Of a stretch of 64,000 nt of DNA, positions 61,089-64,000 are shown piece by piece. Origin of the DNA: Balanoglossus misakiensis (lineage: Eukaryota; Hemichordata). The translations under genes and the position numbers were made by a program. The first letter of the stretch is position 1. Every line of letters starts with the position of its first letter. Below the pieces are notes generated by a model. The model was not told the origin of the DNA. It searched no databases and worked only from the letters and a program-made list of their open reading frames with translations. Location: contig CM082577.2 of assembly GCA_040954595.2 (NCBI GenBank), positions 19,964,001-20,028,000 on the forward strand, in the 5' to 3' direction.

Positions 61089-61423
61089 GCGTTTTGAAAT
61101 GAAACCCACTATGTAGTACTCTGACCCATGTGAAAGTCTACATTTGCCGTAATCGAACTACCTGTAGCTACAGGCAGGTTAGTGATTACAACTGTAGGCA
61201 TATGTACCTACCACATTTTCCCCAATATATTGCCTCTTTTCGCGCAACATCAGCCCTCTTCAGTTTCTTGTCTTTGTTCGATTGTTTCAGCCTATCTGGT
61301 TAAGCACATAGACCCTAGATGTTTAGCAGCTATAGTACACAATGGTCAGGAATTTTCTTCGGAAATGAATAGCAACTCTGGATAGGCAGTTCGATTGCAT
61401 TTTAGTTAGCATTCAACGCTTTG

Positions 61424-61528
61424 TCTCAGTTTTACCGTGGACGATAACTACAAAGCGTGTCTAGGTTTTGCAAAAAGGTGGGTGTAGAGAAACCTAGACA
61501 CGCTTTGTAGTTATCGGCCACGGTACAG
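61424..61528. repeat. Hairpin with ~34 bp arms
   Basis: ACGATAACTACAAAGCGTGT and its complement, loop containing TGCAAAAAGGTGGGTGTAG. Confidence 0.85.
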
Positions 61529-61585
61529 TTTTGCCCAGTGTTGTAACCCTGGAGGTAGGCCTACCACAGGGAACAGATGAATCTT

Positions 61586-61688
61586 GTTGTGTTGTGTTGT
61601 GTTGTGTTGTGTTGTGTTGTGTTGTGTTGTGTTGTGTTGTGTTGTGTTGTGTTGTGTTGTGTTGTGTTGTGTTGTGTTGTGTTGTGTT

Positions 61689-61750
<62 letters not shown>

Positions 61751-61791
61751 GGTGGTGGTGGTGGTGGTGGTGGTGGTGGTGGTGGTGGTGG

Positions 61792-61845
<54 letters not shown>
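61586..61845 (+). repeat. Compound microsatellite (GTGTT)n(GTT)n(GGT)n(GAT)n
   Basis: Four blocks in sequence: about 20 GTGTT units, ~15 GTT, ~19 GGT, ~17 GAT. The following 61848-61935 matches the tip of the 53512-54660 foldback. Confidence 0.95.
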
Positions 61846-61846
<1 letters not shown>

Positions 61847-62299
61847 AAAATGTGTCATTCCTTGCTGTTGTTTTTAGATGTTTTTATTAGTGACAAAAAA
61901 CCTAGGTCGCCCAACGCCACTACCGTCTTATTATTTAATATATGTAAAGGTAAAGATGCGGCCTAAATAATATACTTGAGGGTCTCTCCCACCCGTAATA
62001 AAGTTTGAAAGCTACCTTAGGGTCAAAGGTTATGAAACTGGACATCGTCGTAAAAGAACAGTCTCTTTTACGGTATCTGACGATCATAGTAGTGTTCTAT
62101 CTTTCGACTTTCGTGGTGAGATGGAGTTACCGGACACATTTTACAACAAAGCCGAATACATAGAAACGGTAGGTGAGATGTATAGATTAATCTCAATTAC
62201 TTTCTGTGATGTAGTGCCTCTTATTGGGGGCGTTTCTGGTCGTTGAGTTAATAGGAGATCGAGATGCCCGTACTTGTACTTTGGAGGCCTACATTTTTA

Positions 62300-62860
62300 G
62301 GATCTTTTGAATTTGTGTGCCAGCCCAGCGCATCGTGGACTCTTCCATTCTCTGGTGGGGACTACCCGCAAACCAAACACGCCATTTTCAAATGCTTACT
62401 GTCGACATATGTCTGCTGTCGTCTACATCCACTCCTACCACGCCTACTTTTGAAAATAATTGCAATTTCTGGCTTACATTTGTGGTTGATGAATCTTATT
62501 ATTTAAATGCACATGAGCTGCAACTAATGACATTACTTTCACGATATTTTGGGTTTAGGGTTAGTAGGGTCATGGAGGTATGGTAGGGTTAGGGCTAAGT
62601 TTTATGGAGATAGGTCGCTCGTCTGCAATAAAAAAAAGAGAAAACGTCAAAACCAACGGGTCATTCGCCAATATAATAAAGTATTTAAAAAAAAAATCCA
62701 CAGTTTTGTTCCAAAATAAATTTAAGTAGTTTTTTTTAATAAATGTTTACGACCCATAGTCAGGTGTCTCGCCACTCTCACCCTGGCAAACAGCCCGTCC
62801 CCACCAGAGAATGGCAGAGTCCAAGAAGCGCTTGGCTGGCACATAAATTCAAATGATCAC
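62300..62860. repeat. Foldback with ~58 bp arms
   Basis: TTGAATTTGTGTGCCAGCC...TCTGGTGGGGAC (62308-62363) against GTCCCCACCAGAGAATGG...GGCTGGCACATAAATTCAA (62799-62856). The interior includes a short GGGTTAGGG-like patch at 62548-62600. Confidence 0.75.
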
Positions 62861-62869
62861 ATTTTGACA

Positions 62870-63815
62870 ATGAGCGTTAAATATATGCAGGCCCTCCCCC
62901 TACTGTCGCCCCAACTTGAAATCGATGATATCTGCCATATTGTCTTGAAATGGAGCCGAGTGATGTGTTCTTCATACGGGAAAAGTTCATAGAAACGGTG
63001 AGTTTTTGAAGGCGGGTCATGCTTTTGTCAATGAAGGACGTCACGTGAGCAACTGATGACGATAAAACTCGTACGTATTTCTCCATCATTCCAGTTCGAG
63101 GCATTGATTCCGGCAAACAGTGAACCTATATGCTTAAATCTAATGTTAATTGTTAAAAGGGTCTGCGCAGAAACGATGTGTTCAAGGGAATTTGAAGCGT
63201 GTGCTGTAATCATGTTAATTGTATGGCTCAATGATTAGCACGGTGGTAGGTAGGGGCAGTTCAGTTTGGTCCCCATGCAAAACCTACTGATCACCAGTAG
63301 GCCCAGGTATAGTATTAACCCTATTGCTACCGGGTGTCATAACCCGTTAGAGTCTCAAGTCCATATAGATACGTATCATCACTGGAATACGTATTTAGAC
63401 AGTGTTGGTTTCTTTGATTAGCTGCCATGTGTGTATTTAGACAGGGTCGTTTGCCTCAATCTAGCTGTATCCACTGTTTATGATCATCTTGGCCTGATCA
63501 AATTACCCAGCAGAGGGGTTTAGTATGTACTCAGCTGTTCAAATATTTGACATTACACAGTCTGATACCAATTCATTTCTCCACAGTCAAGTATGCCCGG
63601 GATTCTAGGGGGGTAGGAAAATAACTACGTTTCCTACTGACTTGGCACTGTTAGGGTTTATTTATTCAGCCAATAACATTATAAAATATTACAGGAAATC
63701 ATTTTGTTGGACTCGCAATGAATGAACACACACACAAACACACACACCCATGGAATAAAAGCATTGGTAAAAAACTAGAATCCTTAGAACAACTTGTAAA
63801 TATGTGATGACTAGA
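62870..63815. other. Unassigned DNA
   Basis: No supported gene; small CA-rich tract near 63728-63748. Confidence 0.4.
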
Positions 63816-63819
63816 ATCA

Positions 63820-64000
63820 CTAAGATTTACGATTGTAGAGACGAACTGCAGAAGAAATAAAACTATAGGACAAACGATTAGTACTAGCAGATATAGATCT
63901 TAACCTTTTTCCTGATGGTAAAGAATGCAGAAACTCATTAACAGGATGGTAACAGTCATTAATAATACTGGTGATACGTTTCTTCGTACGTTTTTCAAAG
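63820..64000 (-). pseudogene. LINE ORF2 C-terminal fragment (runs off window)
   Basis: Reads FEKRTKKRITSIINDCYHPV, NEFLHSLPSGKRLRSISAST, NRLSYSFISSAVRLYNRKS and stops at 63820. The HPxxxFxxLPSGxRxR...NRxxxSFxxxAxRLxN pattern is the end of non-LTR retrotransposon ORF2. Open to the window edge, so the element may continue. Confidence 0.75.

Noticed and set aside
60737-61116. Long hydrophobic ORFs (FVCL / YLFI)
   Set aside because: Translation of TTTA/TTTG repeats in three frames, not membrane proteins.
61531-61966. Long ORFs of poly-Cys/Val/Gly/Asp/Met
   Set aside because: Direct translations of the GTGTT/GTT/GGT/GAT microsatellite.

Overview
Animal nuclear DNA: AT-rich, intron-bearing, dominated by transposable elements, with no prokaryotic signals. 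The one well-resolved gene encodes a mitochondrial enzyme typical of animals, and the second belongs to the NXPE-like family. Together with the repeat types (TTAA- and TA-flanked MITEs, DIRS, LINEs, Helitron-like units, SSR-bearing units) this suggests an invertebrate, most likely a deuterostome such as a hemichordate or lancelet; the species cannot be fixed from sequence alone. Layout: (1) 1-2.5 kb, repeats. (2) 2.5-5.5 kb, a two-exon plus-strand gene for an NXPE-like type II membrane protein. (3) 5.5-10.7 kb, intergenic DNA with LINE debris and foldback elements. (4) 10.7-59.2 kb, one minus-strand gene, 4-aminobutyrate aminotransferase (ABAT/GABA-T), which I rebuilt exon by exon: 15 coding exons, 498 codons plus stop, reading phases matching at every junction except one missing T in exon 7. 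(5) 59.2-64 kb, DNA upstream of ABAT with large compound microsatellites and a LINE end. The ABAT introns hold nearly all the rest. Intron 9 has a 1.65 kb minisatellite that looks like an amplified transposon end. Intron 7 has two TTAA-flanked MITEs sharing one TTAA, beside the splice acceptor. Intron 5 has an orphan EGF-like exon. Intron 3 has a broken DIRS-type retroelement interrupted by a LINE, itself split by a TTAA-flanked MITE and by two opposed copies of a 1,476 bp TA-flanked element (a 3.1 kb inverted repeat), plus a Helitron-like element carrying two more MITEs. Intron 1 has a decayed SWIM-finger transposase-like gene split by a LINE, a second Helitron-like element and several foldbacks. 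Target-site duplications and restored reading frames give a relative order of insertion. The two host genes converge tail to tail and have no evident shared pathway: one is a membrane or secretory-pathway protein, the other breaks down GABA in mitochondria.
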